Assembly: GCA_936440205.1 (NCBI GenBank)
Contig: OW387147.1
Coordinates: forward strand, 25,631,629 to 25,695,628
Direction: 5' to 3'
Length of the DNA: 64,000 nt
Origin: Lepidonotus clava
Taxonomy: Eukaryota; Annelida; Polychaeta; Phyllodocida; Polynoidae
The position numbers and the translations under genes are program-made. The notes below the pieces were generated by a model. The model was not told where the DNA came from. It searched no databases and worked only from the letters and a program-made list of their open reading frames with translations. Of the stretch, positions 1 through 12,700 are shown in pieces (position 1 is the first letter of the stretch; every line of letters starts with the position of its first letter).

Positions 1-480
1 TTGGTAAGTGTTTTCAAAATAATGTTGAAGTCTGTTTTTTTAATATTTTCTAATTTCGAATGAAAAAATAAGTATGAATATGAAAAAATATTGTAAAATA
101 CCGGTACACCAAAAAATGTGTCAAAACTGACAACTACTACATGCATGTGGTGTCTTTAGTTTTCACATAGGGGTCTAGATTTCGTGATATAATTAAAAAC
201 TTAGATTTTTAGATAAAACTGACAGCATGTGGCTTTGAACTAATATCTATAACATTTTGGTTTTGTAGATTATTTATTTCAAAAAAGAAAAATCAGTCTA
301 ATACTCATTAATCAAGAAAATATGAACTTTTTAAGGGTTCGACTGTGGATCCAAAAATATGGCACACTTAGACTTAATTTGTCTGGAGAATTTATGAATA
401 TCTATGAATTATCATAAAAAGTATGGATTTTATTCCATAATAACGTTATTTTGCATTTGGGTATAGAGAGCAGGTCCATG
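1..480. other. AT-rich leading stretch, no gene seen
   Basis: Low-GC sequence with short A/T runs. I see no coding signature, RNA gene or element end on either strand. It may be intergenic or an intron of a gene lying to the left. Confidence 0.5.
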
Positions 481-499
481 GATCTGATTGGTCGAAAAG

Positions 500-1185
500 T
501 GATCTGCAGCTTGCTGAGGCACATTTGGTCATGCCAGAGCATGCTGGGGCATAGTGCACCCTGGAGCATGCTGAGGCAAATTTAGGCACACCAGGGCACA
601 CTGAGGCACATTTGGGCACACCAGGGCATGCTTGAGCATAATACATGGTGGGGCACGCTGAGGCACATTTGGGCACACCAGGGCACACTGAGGAACATTT
701 GAGCACATCAGTTCATGCCAGAGCATGCCATACCACATTGCTTGCTGTGGCACGTTTGGGCATGTCGGAGCATACTGAGGCACATTCAGGCATGCTAAAG
801 TATGCTGAGGCACATTCAGGCACACCAGCGAACAGTGAGGTACATTTGGGCATGCCAGAGCATGCTGGAGCATGGTGCACACTGGAGCATGCTGAGGTAC
901 ATTTGGGTGCACCAGGACACACTGAGGCACATTTGGACATGCCAGAGCATCCTGGAGCATGGTGCATGGTAGGGTGTGCTGAGGCACATTTGGGCACACC
1001 AGGGCGCTGCAGCTGAGGCACATTTGGGCATGCCAGAGCATGCTGAAGCAAGGTGCAACCTGGAGCATGCTGATACACATTTGGGCAAACCAGGGTACAC
1101 TGAGACACATTTGGGCACACCAAAACATGCTGGAGCATGGTGCATGCTCATACCGAGGTACATTCATACTGAGGTACATTCAGGT
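500..1185. repeat. Minisatellite of 27-30 bp units
   Basis: Degenerate tandem array built on a unit like CTGAGGCACATTTGGGCA followed by CACCAGGGCA or TGCCAGAGCA. A second unit type (CTGGAGCATGGTGCA) is interleaved, giving composite steps of about 30, 60 and 86 bp. GC content is much higher than in the flanks. Unit lengths are close to multiples of three, so several frames on both strands stay open across the array; the resulting Cys/Pro/His-rich open frames are a by-product of the repeat and not evidence of a gene. Confidence 0.85.
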
Positions 1186-1214
1186 CAAAATAATCAACTA
1201 TAGTCATACCTAGC

Positions 1215-2480
1215 ATATTGGTTGTATATCAGTAATGTTATTTTTGTGATATTTGTATTAGTCATTCTGATTTAATTTGTGTTTATCTAAGTTTATTTGT
1301 TATCAGATAGGACCCTTTTTTATTCACTGATTTCCAACTTTTCTCCATAAAATTGAGTAATAAAAGGTCATATCTGAAATCAAATCTGTATATATGTTAC
1401 CATAGTAACATCCTTCTAATCTAGATATATTCAGAATCATGGCCAAATGACTTTTAGCACTCCATTCTTCCTAGGAATCAAATATTAACATGATTGAGTA
1501 GATATATAGAATAATAAAGGCCTTCAAAAGGTGTCATATTTCTTGAATGAGCAATTACTCAAAAAGAGTATTTCGTCAGCTGAATAACATAAGGTCGTAT
1601 CTCAAAAAAATCATTTTTTTTTATTGCTAGGTATGTTTCCCTTACCCCTAAGGTATCTGGAATTTTTTGAATTTTCCAAATCTTTGGGCTTTTATTAACC
1701 AGTAAACAAAGGTCGTATCTGCAAAATGGTACTTTTCAGTGAATAACATAAGATTGTATCTGAAGTAAGCCAATGTTTTTTTGGCAATAAAATGCTATAA
1801 TTCATGGAAAATTAAAAGATCTTATGACTTATTTTGTAGATATCTATCATATAAACTCTATTATACAATATTATGATCGAATTTATAAAATGAGACACAG
1901 ATTTTTGGAATCTTACTGCAAAATATTGGATACGACCTTTGTTTACTGAAAAATGGGTCTTGATAATGAATAACATAAGGTCGTATCTGAGCTGCATTGA
2001 AATATGGCAGTGTAAATATCACATAAATCTCTACTATTTTTAGAAAAATCAAATGTAGTAAATCCCAGATTATCTACTTGTGTACATAAATGTTATTTTG
2101 TGAAATTTGTATTAGTTAAACTGATTTAATTTGAATTTATCTAAATTCATTTATTCCAGATACGACCTTATGTTATTCACAAATTTCCAATTTTCTTCTT
2201 AAAACTGAATAACATAAGGTCGTATCAGAAATATAATGTTTATCTGTTACCATAGTAACATTCTAATGATCTAAATATATTCATAATTCTGACCAAAGGA
2301 CATAATTCTTGCTATGTTTCAGATATGATAATGATTGAACAGATATTTAGAATGATATAAACTATCAAAGCATATTATAATTCTTCAACTGTCAATTACA
2401 CAAAATGACCATTTTCAGATACGACCTTATGTTATTCAGCCGACGATTTGTCAGATACAACCTTTTATTACTCAGCCAAC
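1215..2480. repeat. Imperfect large duplication with a repeated 21-23 bp motif in both orientations
   Basis: A motif close to AACATAAGGTCGTATCTG, usually preceded by GAAT, occurs forward near 1582, 1704 (partial), 1741 (degenerate), 1968 and 2207. It occurs inverted near 1930, 2158, 2417 and 2452, with weaker copies near 1304 and 1353. The surrounding DNA is itself duplicated at an offset of about 840-860 bp: the stretch from 1232 resembles that from 2093, the GTTACCATAGTAAC palindrome at 1396 recurs near 2236, and 1551 resembles 2391. No open frame is conserved. It could be a decayed non-coding transposable element or a satellite-like unit. Confidence 0.8.
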
Positions 2481-3600
2481 GATATGTACATTTGTGCTGT
2501 AGAAGAATCCGAGGTTATGTTTATCTAAAGTATTTGGAATACATTTTTGTAAATCCAGTCGCCCTTCTGTAAAGATATTCTGTTCATTAAATAGTAAACA
2601 CTTTTGCTATTGAATTTTTGCTTATTTTGTACAATTCAGTATAAAAAAAATGTCAGTTTTTGGCTCCCCCTAGATTATAAGAATTTATCAAGTTTTCAAA
2701 ACCAAAACTTCTTGGGCTAACATGACCATTCCAAGCCAGAATATGTCGCCACTATATATGTATTTATATTCAGAGTGTTTAAAATAAATTTTCATTGATT
2801 TTATGTCCCATAATTAATAAAAATTCTATGAGATGTTACTGCTTTTCAATAATATTGCTAAAAGGGTACATAAAATAATATGACACATCTTATAATTTGG
2901 GACTAATCAACAGAAACTTATGAGGGGGACAACTTTGTGATTAAGACATTTCCTCTAAAATTAATATTAATTGTATTTCTGGGACATTCATTAAAGACAT
3001 TAGCTTAAAAATGCTAATTTCAGAAAATTGACTACAACCAAGAACATTCTATGGTTGCCATGGCAACCAAAATAAAAAAATCAGAATATATTTTCAAAAT
3101 CCTATGATAATGGAATGCATATTGGTGTAAGGTTTTGTCAAAATTTGAAGGACTGAAAATCATATTTGAAAATAAAAACTCTCGTCCCTGGTCTTTTTCA
3201 TAAGCCCGTTTTGGCGCTGTCTGCAGAGGGTATAACAATTTTGAATGCAATCTGGGTCTACCATTACTAATAAAAAAGATATTTGAAAATAAATTTTAAA
3301 AATTCGACCTACCGACCCGATTTATTTTGTGCAATGAAACCTGATTTCAAGTTGTTTTTTTTTGTTTTTTTGTTTTTTTTTCGTTTTTTTTTAATTTTAT
3401 CTTTTCTTTTTTTTTTTACTTTTTTTTTTCTTTTTTCTTTTTTTGTTTTTTTCATTTCAATAGGATTTTTTTCTTTCTTAATTTCCTCTGGGAAATGAAA
3501 AATTAGTACAAGAAACTCAACGAAGAAAAATATATTAAAGTAAAACTGTAAAAATACAACCGTTGTGAATAGTGGTATATTTTTTTTAAATAATCATTAT
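2481..3600. other. Intergenic DNA upstream of VAT1
   Basis: AT-rich, no gene seen. It contains a T-rich low-complexity run at about 3351-3480, mostly T with scattered C, G and A. Open frames here are short and of biased composition. Confidence 0.5.
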
Positions 3601-3619
3601 CCTCATGTGATCCCTAGGC

Positions 3620-3715
3620 CGCTGCTCGACCTAAAGGTCGGGTGAGATCTAGGTCAGTGCCCGCTGATTGGTCGATGCCCGGCCTTCACCTTCAGTTCCG
3701 CAAAGACTGGTCAAG
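3620..3715 (+). promoter_or_regulatory. Probable VAT1 promoter/5' UTR with AGGTCA-like half-sites and an inverted CCAAT box
   Basis: Just before the VAT1 start codon, GC content rises. CGACCT-AA-AGGTCG at 3627-3640 is a perfect inverted pair, equivalent to an everted repeat of AGGTCG with a 2-bp spacer. An AGGTCA half-site preceded by GATCT lies at 3651-3656, resembling ROR or nuclear-receptor monomer sites. ATTGG at 3667-3671 is an inverted CCAAT box. No clear TATA box is seen. The motifs are read directly; their use as regulatory sites is inference. Confidence 0.4.
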
Positions 3716-6700
3716 ATGGCAGACGAAAACGCACCGGTTGCTGAGGCTCCAGCCAAAATGACTTCTAAAGCTATCGTCCTCGTCGGGCACGGAGGCTATG
3801 ACAAACTGAAGATTCAACAAAATGATAGGCCGACGCCAGGGAAGGGTGAAGTTTTGGTGAATGTCAAGGCAAGCGGCGTAAACTTTGCCGAGTTGATGTG
3901 CCGACAGGGGATGTACGACCGCTGCCCCAAGACGCCGACGGTGCTGGGAATGGAGGCAGGCGGGGTGATAACAGAAGTGGGCGAAGACGTGGAAAAGTTT
4001 AAGGTGAGATAACAAACTAATAAAACTGTCCCGTTAATATGATTATGATTAATATGCATGTTATTCTATAATCTATGTTGACCGGTGTTGGAAACTTGTT
4101 TGGGAGAGTTCTCCAGTTCAAGCACTCACTTGTTGCTCTCCCCAACTTCTACCCTGGTCCTGGAAGAGCCAGCCTGAGCCCTGGCTTGCCTGAGACTGAG
4201 TCATGGACTTGGGATGCGCCCTACCCCTGGCCCCTGTCCCCCCTGCCACGCCCCAATTCCCCATTTTAGAGATACTTTAATTTCTCTTAAATTTCAGAAT
4301 AAACAAAATCCATGCATCTTATGATAGCAGAGATTGAGAGAAACAAAGTATTTCCTTTTCACTCTTCTCTATGTCTTTAGACTACTGGTAAAGACTTTAG
4401 ACTCTAGACTACTCTTCGAGTTAGACATCACAAGACACAACAGCCTACAGATGTAATCATTCAAGTAAAATTTGCTGAAATGATTATTTTTTCAGAATTC
4501 CAACCGAGCACTTTTGATAGAATATGTAGTCTAGTTATCAATGCATCATAGTTCCTGAAGTGCAAGTATAATATTTACAAAAAGTTTTGAAGAAACTTTA
4601 GATTTGCACTTTATTCTGAAGTACATCATCAATGTTATGCCTGTTGCTCTCCTTGAGGTCAGTCTCACCTATTTCAACAACCATTTATGTATAGTTTAAT
4701 GGAAAGATCTAGGGTGATACTCTGCCCCGTACAAGTAGAACTAACAAGTCAAGTAGAAAAAGCTTGGTGTCATTCCCTGTTTAACTGTAAGCCTTTGTGA
4801 TTAGCCTGTGTTTAACCATTTGGAACTTTTGTTGTGTACACTTACACACCAAGTTATAAAAGTATCATTTACTTTAGATAGTCCAGTGATAACAATTATT
4901 GTCTCTTATTTCATATACGCATTAATCATATGCAAGCATGGCTTACAAGTTACATCTTATAAATATCATGTATTTTAATGATAACGTTATTGGTCATATT
5001 GTTTTTAATGCCGGGGCCTCATTCAGAGTTTAACAGTATCACATTTATAAGAGACACAGATCAGAGAGTGATTATTCGAATTCCTAAGCAGTGGTGTGGA
5101 TCTCCCTACCAAGAGTATCGGAGCCTGATAATAATAATATAGTATACTGTAAACCTTCTGACAGGATTTTCTCCTTAGATTTCCTAGCAGAAGGACCAAG
5201 CTGGCCCAAGATACTCTTGGCCGATTCTGTGATAGTTGAAGATGGGATATATAATAACCAAAATGTAAACGTGAATGGTACTTTGCAAATTGTTAGTACA
5301 AATGTGATACCCGCCGCCGGTAATTCTGGAATTCAATACAGGCCTGACATCCTATGGAATGCCTTTGATTTCTAAATTAAAAACAGGGTTCCCACGCAGG
5401 TCTTAAAATGTCTGAAAAGGTCTTAAATTGATTTTCTCAAATTTAAGGCCTTAAAAAGGTCTTGAATTTGGCAGGTTTGTAGCTAGAGGTCTTAAAAAGG
5501 TCGTTAAATTGGATTTTCTTGAGAAGTTAAATGAAGTAGCCAAATCAAACTTTCAAATGAGTACACTCAATATAAAGTATAGATCATATGATATATTCTG
5601 AAATTTGTCTTTGAAGGCGATCAATAGGTCTTAATTTTTCCAAATCTTGGTCTTAAATTGGTCTTAAAAACATCTTAAATTGATTTTTGAAAATGCGTGG
5701 GAACCCTGAAAAAGACGGGTCCCTGGATCCGAGAACCCTAGTTCCATCCCTGAATATATATCAAACTTTTTCCGTGTGACAAGCCAATCATCCAAACTAG
5801 ACCTGAAATGTGGTTATCTATCTTGTCCTCACATACCCGGAAATGGTTGGTCCTTTGTCAGATGACACAGATATATACGTGATGTATATGGGATGGAATG
5901 GGAGGACTGTGAACGGGGCCCTATTGGACACATTTCCCGACAAAAACGTCATCCAGTAGTGGCAAAATGACTAGGGGTCGGCCCTGGGTCCATTGACAAT
6001 AGGCTGACTTCACGGCAAAACGTCGTCAATTTACTGGCTGAGCAGTCTAATATTCCTACAATTTTCTTGGTTCACGCATATATAATCATCTCAATCCAGA
6101 TATAAATTCCCGATGAAAAGGTGTTTTTTTGGTAGTTGCATCCCTATAGGACGCTAATTTGAACTGTACTTGATCACAGTGAACAGTGCAAAGAGTACAA
6201 GCCTGGGCTATAAGGACATTCCTTAGTGATAAGTATACGGTGTTTCCGCATCAAAAATTGTATTCCCCACTCAGTAGGGGCCTTTTCCACACTAACAAAT
6301 ATTTCCGTACAAAATTAAAAATAGAGTAGTGACAAAAGCTCACAGATATTCAAAGACTGCACAGTGAATATGCGGTTGAGGGCCTTTTATTCATATTAGA
6401 GAATGCCCTCGACTTGTACCTGTTGTGTATCTAAATTGAATCCTTAAATGTCATGTGTATGCTTGAATGTGCATGGTTTCTTCTTGTTTCCTCGTAAACT
6501 GTTATAAACCAGTATACTTCATTGAATCTCAAGGGAAACGTTGACCTAATCAAACGAAAAGGGGACTAGTCGAAACAACAACTCCGCCCCGTTGGTGCTA
6601 TTATGTACCTAGTCATGTATTTAGAGTAGTTATAGTGTAGTTATAGTTATACTTCAACAGAAATGACACATAAGCCTCTGTAGACTTTTAAGTTGTCAAT

Positions 6701-9700
6701 AAAATATATTATTATTATTATTGAATGCCGTCAGTCAATATCTGTTCAATAGCATGCAAGATTAAACATATTTTCTTCTTGGTTATAACCGTTGTTTACA
6801 AGCCCACAGGTATGTTGCCGGAAGAAGTGATCAATATCAAAATCAATATACCACCGACAAGAATAAAAGACATGAAGACCGGAATTATATGCTCAGACAA
6901 GGAGGCAGCAAATGTAATGAATGAACATTATAGTACTATAGGTTCAACATTATCATCCAAATTTGATACTACTTGGTTTGAAAATTCCTTTTTGAAAAAA
7001 TGTAAAGAAAAGGATATGTCATTTTCATGGGATGCAATTACAGTCGATGAAGTCCATAAGCATATTAAGAACATTACTGTAAGTAAACCATCTGGGCTGA
7101 GCAAAATCAGCTCAAGAATCTTTAAAGATTGTATGGAAATGCTTGTAGATGAAACTACTTTTATGTTACCAATCGTTGTATTTTGATATGTTTCCTCAAT
7201 GTTGGTCTCAAGGCACAATCACCCCCATTCCCAAGGGAGGTAATAAAGATAATGTAAATAACTGGAGGCCAATTACAATTTTGCCAATAATCGGTAAATT
7301 GTTAGAGAAATGTATTCATGTAAGAATATGTGATTATTTTGAAAATAACCAACTATTGCACCAAGATCAATATAGTTTTCGAAAGGGGATGAGTACAGCT
7401 ACAGCCCTTTTCAAATATCTTCGGAAAGTCTATGACAATATTAATAATAAATTATATACTAGTGCTATTTACGTCGATTACTCACGTGCATTTGACTGTT
7501 TAAATCCGGATATACTATTGTACAAGCTCAAATGTTACGGATTTGACTCGAAATGTATTACTTGGTGCGCCAGTTACTTGAAACACCGGAGTATCAGAAC
7601 TAGATGTGGAAAATATATCTCAGAGCCAAACGATGTACTATTCGGGGTGCCCCAAGGTAGTTGGTTGGGGCCACTATTTTACTTAATATTTGTAAATGAT
7701 TTGTTGTTTGAAATGGAAGAAAGAACATTTTGTACAACTATTATGTTTGCAGACGATACAGTCTTGTTATCTAAAGGAGAGACACCTCAGGTAGCAATTG
7801 CTAATAATGAATCATATTTTAGTATATTAATGGATTGGTGCCGAACTAATTGTTTGACAATTAATTTCAACAAAACAAAACATCAACTCTTCAGTAAGTA
7901 TAAAAAGGTAGAACATTATAGTGAGAAAATAGTTGTTGTTCCTAATATTACAGTTGAAAATGTAACTTCTTATCGATATTTGGGTGTTGATATTGATTCG
8001 CTGCTTTCATTTGATGGGTTCTTGAATAGTATCTATGCAAAGGTACACAACAAAGTCGAAAATCTCATGAAAATTCGAAAGTTTATTGATGCAGACATTG
8101 CATGTCAATTGTACAAACAGACAATCTTGCCATATTTCGAATATGGTAGCTTTATAATTGATAGTGGAAAAAAACATTACTTAGATAAATTTGACGCTGT
8201 TCAAAATAGGTGTTTGAAATTGATTGCCTATGATACTCATAATATGAGGATTGATACTAAGGATACCCAAGTGCAATATAATATTGAGGATCTCGATGTT
8301 AGACGGCAGCGTGCACTTTTGAATATAATGTTTGTAGAGAGTAAAAGGAGTAAAAATGAAATTGTATTGGATGAAAAATCTATAGGAGTTACCACTAGAG
8401 GTAATGAAAAATTAAGTTTTGTGACACCATATACCAAATTAACTAGAGTACAAAGGAGTCCACTTTACCGTGGACACCGTCTCTGGCAACAACTACCTAA
8501 CGAAATTCAGCGATTAACATCAAAAATAGAATTTAAAAATGCGATAAAAAATATTCCTTTATTGAATGAACGCTGTTAAAATCTATTACTGTCAATATGT
8601 GTACTAATGTTGTTCACCTTAACTCATCTCATTTCATTGTATTAATAATATGTTATACCACCTGTACCATGGAAGAACTAACTTTGTTAGAATTGGTCGA
8701 AATAAAAAAAAAAAAAAAAAAAAATATATATAATCATTTGAAAATATATTCCATATTATATTTTCTTGATTTCAGTTATTTTATCTGACAAGTTATTTTC
8801 ACACTAGTTCAGGAAGATTCGTACCCATGCCTGAAACTTTATATCAGTTCATGTACGTGTAGTATTTTACATTTTCTTTAAGTCAATCCCTGCAAATACA
8901 ATATTTTCAACGAGACGCCATTACATTAAATAATTGTTAAATCAGTGTCTAATAATAGCATTAAGCCTAACTGGTTATTGTTGACTGAACTATGTTCAAC
9001 CGATTGAAAGTGCTGGTTCTACCATTTTATGTCCTCTATTTGGTTAAATATGTTGCAGATGTGCAAACTACTTTTAGAACAAGCCCTGTCTGTGATCTGT
9101 CTGTACGAGTATCCTTGACTTTTTTTAATAACTCAGTAAACTGGATCAGTGACCCCGATTCGGTTACGTTACCGTGCTTGAAACCACTTCTTTTTGTTTG
9201 CTTTTCTATTTTTAAAGTGAGAGGCAAAACACAATATGTAAATCAATCTGACACAACAAAAGAGTGGCCATGAGAGGAAGGCTCCATCCTTATGCAGCAT
9301 CATATGTAACGTCCATTCACACTGCACTTAATTAAATGATACCTTAATGAGATGTGAACAGTATTAATAATTCCTGTTATCAATCACATAGTAATTATAT
9401 ATGAATATTTTTGTGTAGAGAAAGTAGACTAGATTTATTATGAATAGTATAATTATTAAACTTTAACTTTAAAGTTACAAAAATCAACATAAAATATATA
9501 GGTCACATAATACATTTACATGTACACTGTATATCATTAGTAACATATTGCCAGGCAATGCATATCATTTATTATCAGACGATAATCTAAACCAAACAAA
9601 TTTCCATTAATCATTACTTGAAAATTGTTTTCATGAAAATTTCAAAAACGAACATATTTGAAAGGAAACCACGAATATTTAAAAGCTTGCTTGACCAACG

Positions 9701-12700
9701 GCTACCATTCAGCATTCGTTGTCTGAAGATATTCACGCTGATGTAGCATTGTATTCGTGGGTGTGGGAGAGAAAGTGGGTCAGTGCCTGTCGGCACGTAC
9801 TGCTAGTACGTCTGGAAGGGGGGCATGGGAACGTTTGTGTCACTGTCAGTCATGGGACTGGGTGCATGTGGGGTGGGTGGACTCGACGGGAGTTGGAGGC
9901 CATCCTTGAATAAAACATTGTTTCCTGTCCTGCCCGGAAAGGAAACAAATCCCAGTGAGGCAGTCGGGATTTATTTTCATGTTTTTTTAATGATTTTAGT
10001 TTCTGATAAAATAATAAAAGGATCTATTTTTGAATGAAAAAAGGAGAAAACAGAAAATCTGCCAGTCGGGGATAAAAGAAAACTAGTAAGGCTCTGGACC
10101 AGAAACATTTGTTTTCCTTTGAATTGAGGTTGGCCTTGTGAGGAGGGGACAGGACCAGCTGTGGGCACTGATGTCAGCTTACCACACATCATTCTAACAT
10201 TATCTCCCCTCCACCTGTGCCAGACATACATTATTTAAGTCCTTCCAGATAAAGCCACGTCCGGCTGGCTCATGAAATAGGTCAAGTTCATTGGGGATTC
10301 TACAATGAAGAAGATCCCTATTAAGATACAATTATCTGAACTATATGAATTTAACTATTACTGCCATACTGGTAGTAAAACTGTCTGGAGAGCTCTACCC
10401 ATTGACTTAATGAAAATCATCGAGCAAAAGCTTTCAGCTTGATTTCACTTTTCAGGAATACTGATATTTCTCACGCAAGATCGCCTACAGATTTTGCTTA
10501 TTGATCAAAGAAATAGCCCCCCCCCCCCTCCATCTCTCTTACTCTTACTCTTAGTCTTATCTTATAGAATGCAAGGGCCGCGTGCACTCTTCTGGGGACT
10601 GCACCCAAAATCTGCATGAAACATTTTTTTTTATTTTCTCGCCCCACTACACTCTTAAAGTGTAATGTGCATGTCACTAGTTTACCATACATGCGCCAAA
10701 AAATGATAACCCCGCTTTTAAAAAAAAAAATTTTGATAAGGCTGTGTCTGGAGAGAGTTAATTGAATAAGGTCAAGTGCCCCTGGCCCAGGTCCACCTCT
10801 ACATACTTGAGGCTATATATAAATCCGATTAAGTGGTCGGACAGATACCTGTAAGATACTTATAAATACCAAACCACAGTGAGGGTTACCATAGAGATGG
10901 ATGTAAGTAAATTGATGAAATTATTTTCAGGTGAGCCTTCTACTTAAGGAGCTATACTCTTGTAAATGCTGTCTGTGGATAATTAGTTTGATTACTGATA
11001 TAATTATCGAATTTATCAACATTATAGCTTGCCTTTAATCGCCTTTAAGATCATGTGCACAGTTTCGTTCAAAACTTTATTTTACAGTATTGTATTAGTA
11101 TTCGTGCTATAAACAGGCCGATGTAGAATATACATATATGCAGTTTGCTGTACACATAGTGATACTACATAAACGTGTACAATACGTATAATGTTATGCA
11201 AACAGCTATGCTAAATAGGCTGATGCTACATGCTTAAAAAAAACAATTACCCTAGATCAAAAAGTTCTGTCGCTAAAAGTATTGATACAAATAATAGGAA
11301 TAAGCCCATTCAATCAGCATCAACGATCTTCTTCACTGTGTCAATCCTAGGCCTTTTTTCATTTTAATTAACGAGCTCCACAATCAAGCTTATTCGTATG
11401 GATTAATATGATTTATTCAGAAATCGTTATGTTTCATACAGGCAGCACCTGGTCGCATCTAAATGCAAAAATTCACAAAGCAGCAATGTCGGTATAATCT
11501 CCCCAAATGAACAGAACCGTTGCACAACGCCCAATACGACCATTTAATTCATAATAAGTTATATCATTGGATGCCGTTTTATGAGGGTTGCCTGTCCCCT
11601 CACACCTCAGTGAGTGGTATGTGAACACCACACCTGTAATGCTGTATACATATATGTGTGTACGTTGTCGCCGGCCGGCCTCTGCTGGTGGTCAGCTGAC
11701 CCAGATGAGGTGTCTCCGGCTCGGATCACTTTACCACTTTCCAGGGGGCCGCAATGTTCATACTTATTCAGAACAGATAGGATAGTGTCTGAAACATCTT
11801 AATTCAAGATTTATAGTTCTTATGGATATTGTTCATTTTCTAGTCTTTTTTATTTTAGATTAAAGAACACCAGGAACAGGATTTGATGTTTCTTTTTTTT
11901 TTCTATTATGCTGGTGTGTACTCCGTAATTGACGGAAACTGTTGACAATATTAATAGTTTTCTGCTGTAGCCGGATTTAAAATAACCACGAATTCTAAAA
12001 TAAAACAATCAGATTAAGAGGTACATGTACTTCAAAACTAAAGTGTACAATAACTTAGAAGTATTAATGTTGATAGCAGCATAAGCTTTCAGAAGAAAAA
12101 AAACAGTGGTACACAAAACAGTGTTGGCTGGGAAGTTGCAAGGCAATGACAATTCCAAACTCTGATTGTGAAAGGGAAACTGTTGGTTGTGAGTTACAAA
12201 AGAAGCCAGCCTGACCGCCTGTCCTTCCGACGATATCGTGCTTTTTGTTTCCCCCCCCCCCCCCCCCCCCCCCCCCCATGGTTTTTAAAATGGGCTCATG
12301 GCCAAAAACTAAAATAGGTCGTTTAGAGCTGTCCGTTTAGAGAGGTGCTTCCACTGGTTCCTGCATTATTACCAGTATTAAAGAAGTATTACTCCATATG
12401 TACCATCCGTAAAAACGTGGCATTTTTACTGAGTAATGTGCATAACATAGTTATGTGTACAACATGATTCCGGACCAAGGGGTCCTCAACATTTGTTATG
12501 TTATGAATAAATATATTATATAATGACTCATGAAGGTTGTGTAAAATTATGAAATATTTTTTTAATAATAATTATAAGTAATACAAAGGCTTTTTATGAC
12601 ATAAAATATTAAATCTAAATTCGTAGGCCTCCTAAAACTCCCACGCAGTGTCCCTCATTTTCACATGAAAAGTTATTCGCTACATGTATTTATTTGCTAA

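Noticed and set aside
446-1203. Several overlapping open frames on both strands
   Set aside because: They follow the minisatellite; Cys/Pro/His or Ala/His/Gly compositions come from the repeat unit.
8992-9273. 93-codon frame with a hydrophobic start in VAT1 intron 1
   Set aside because: No family resemblance; an opposite-strand frame of similar length overlaps it and composition is intronic.
10855-10905. TATAAATA followed by an ATG-GAT-GTAAGT mini exon in VAT1 intron 1
   Set aside because: Only two codons, no partner exon and no further support.
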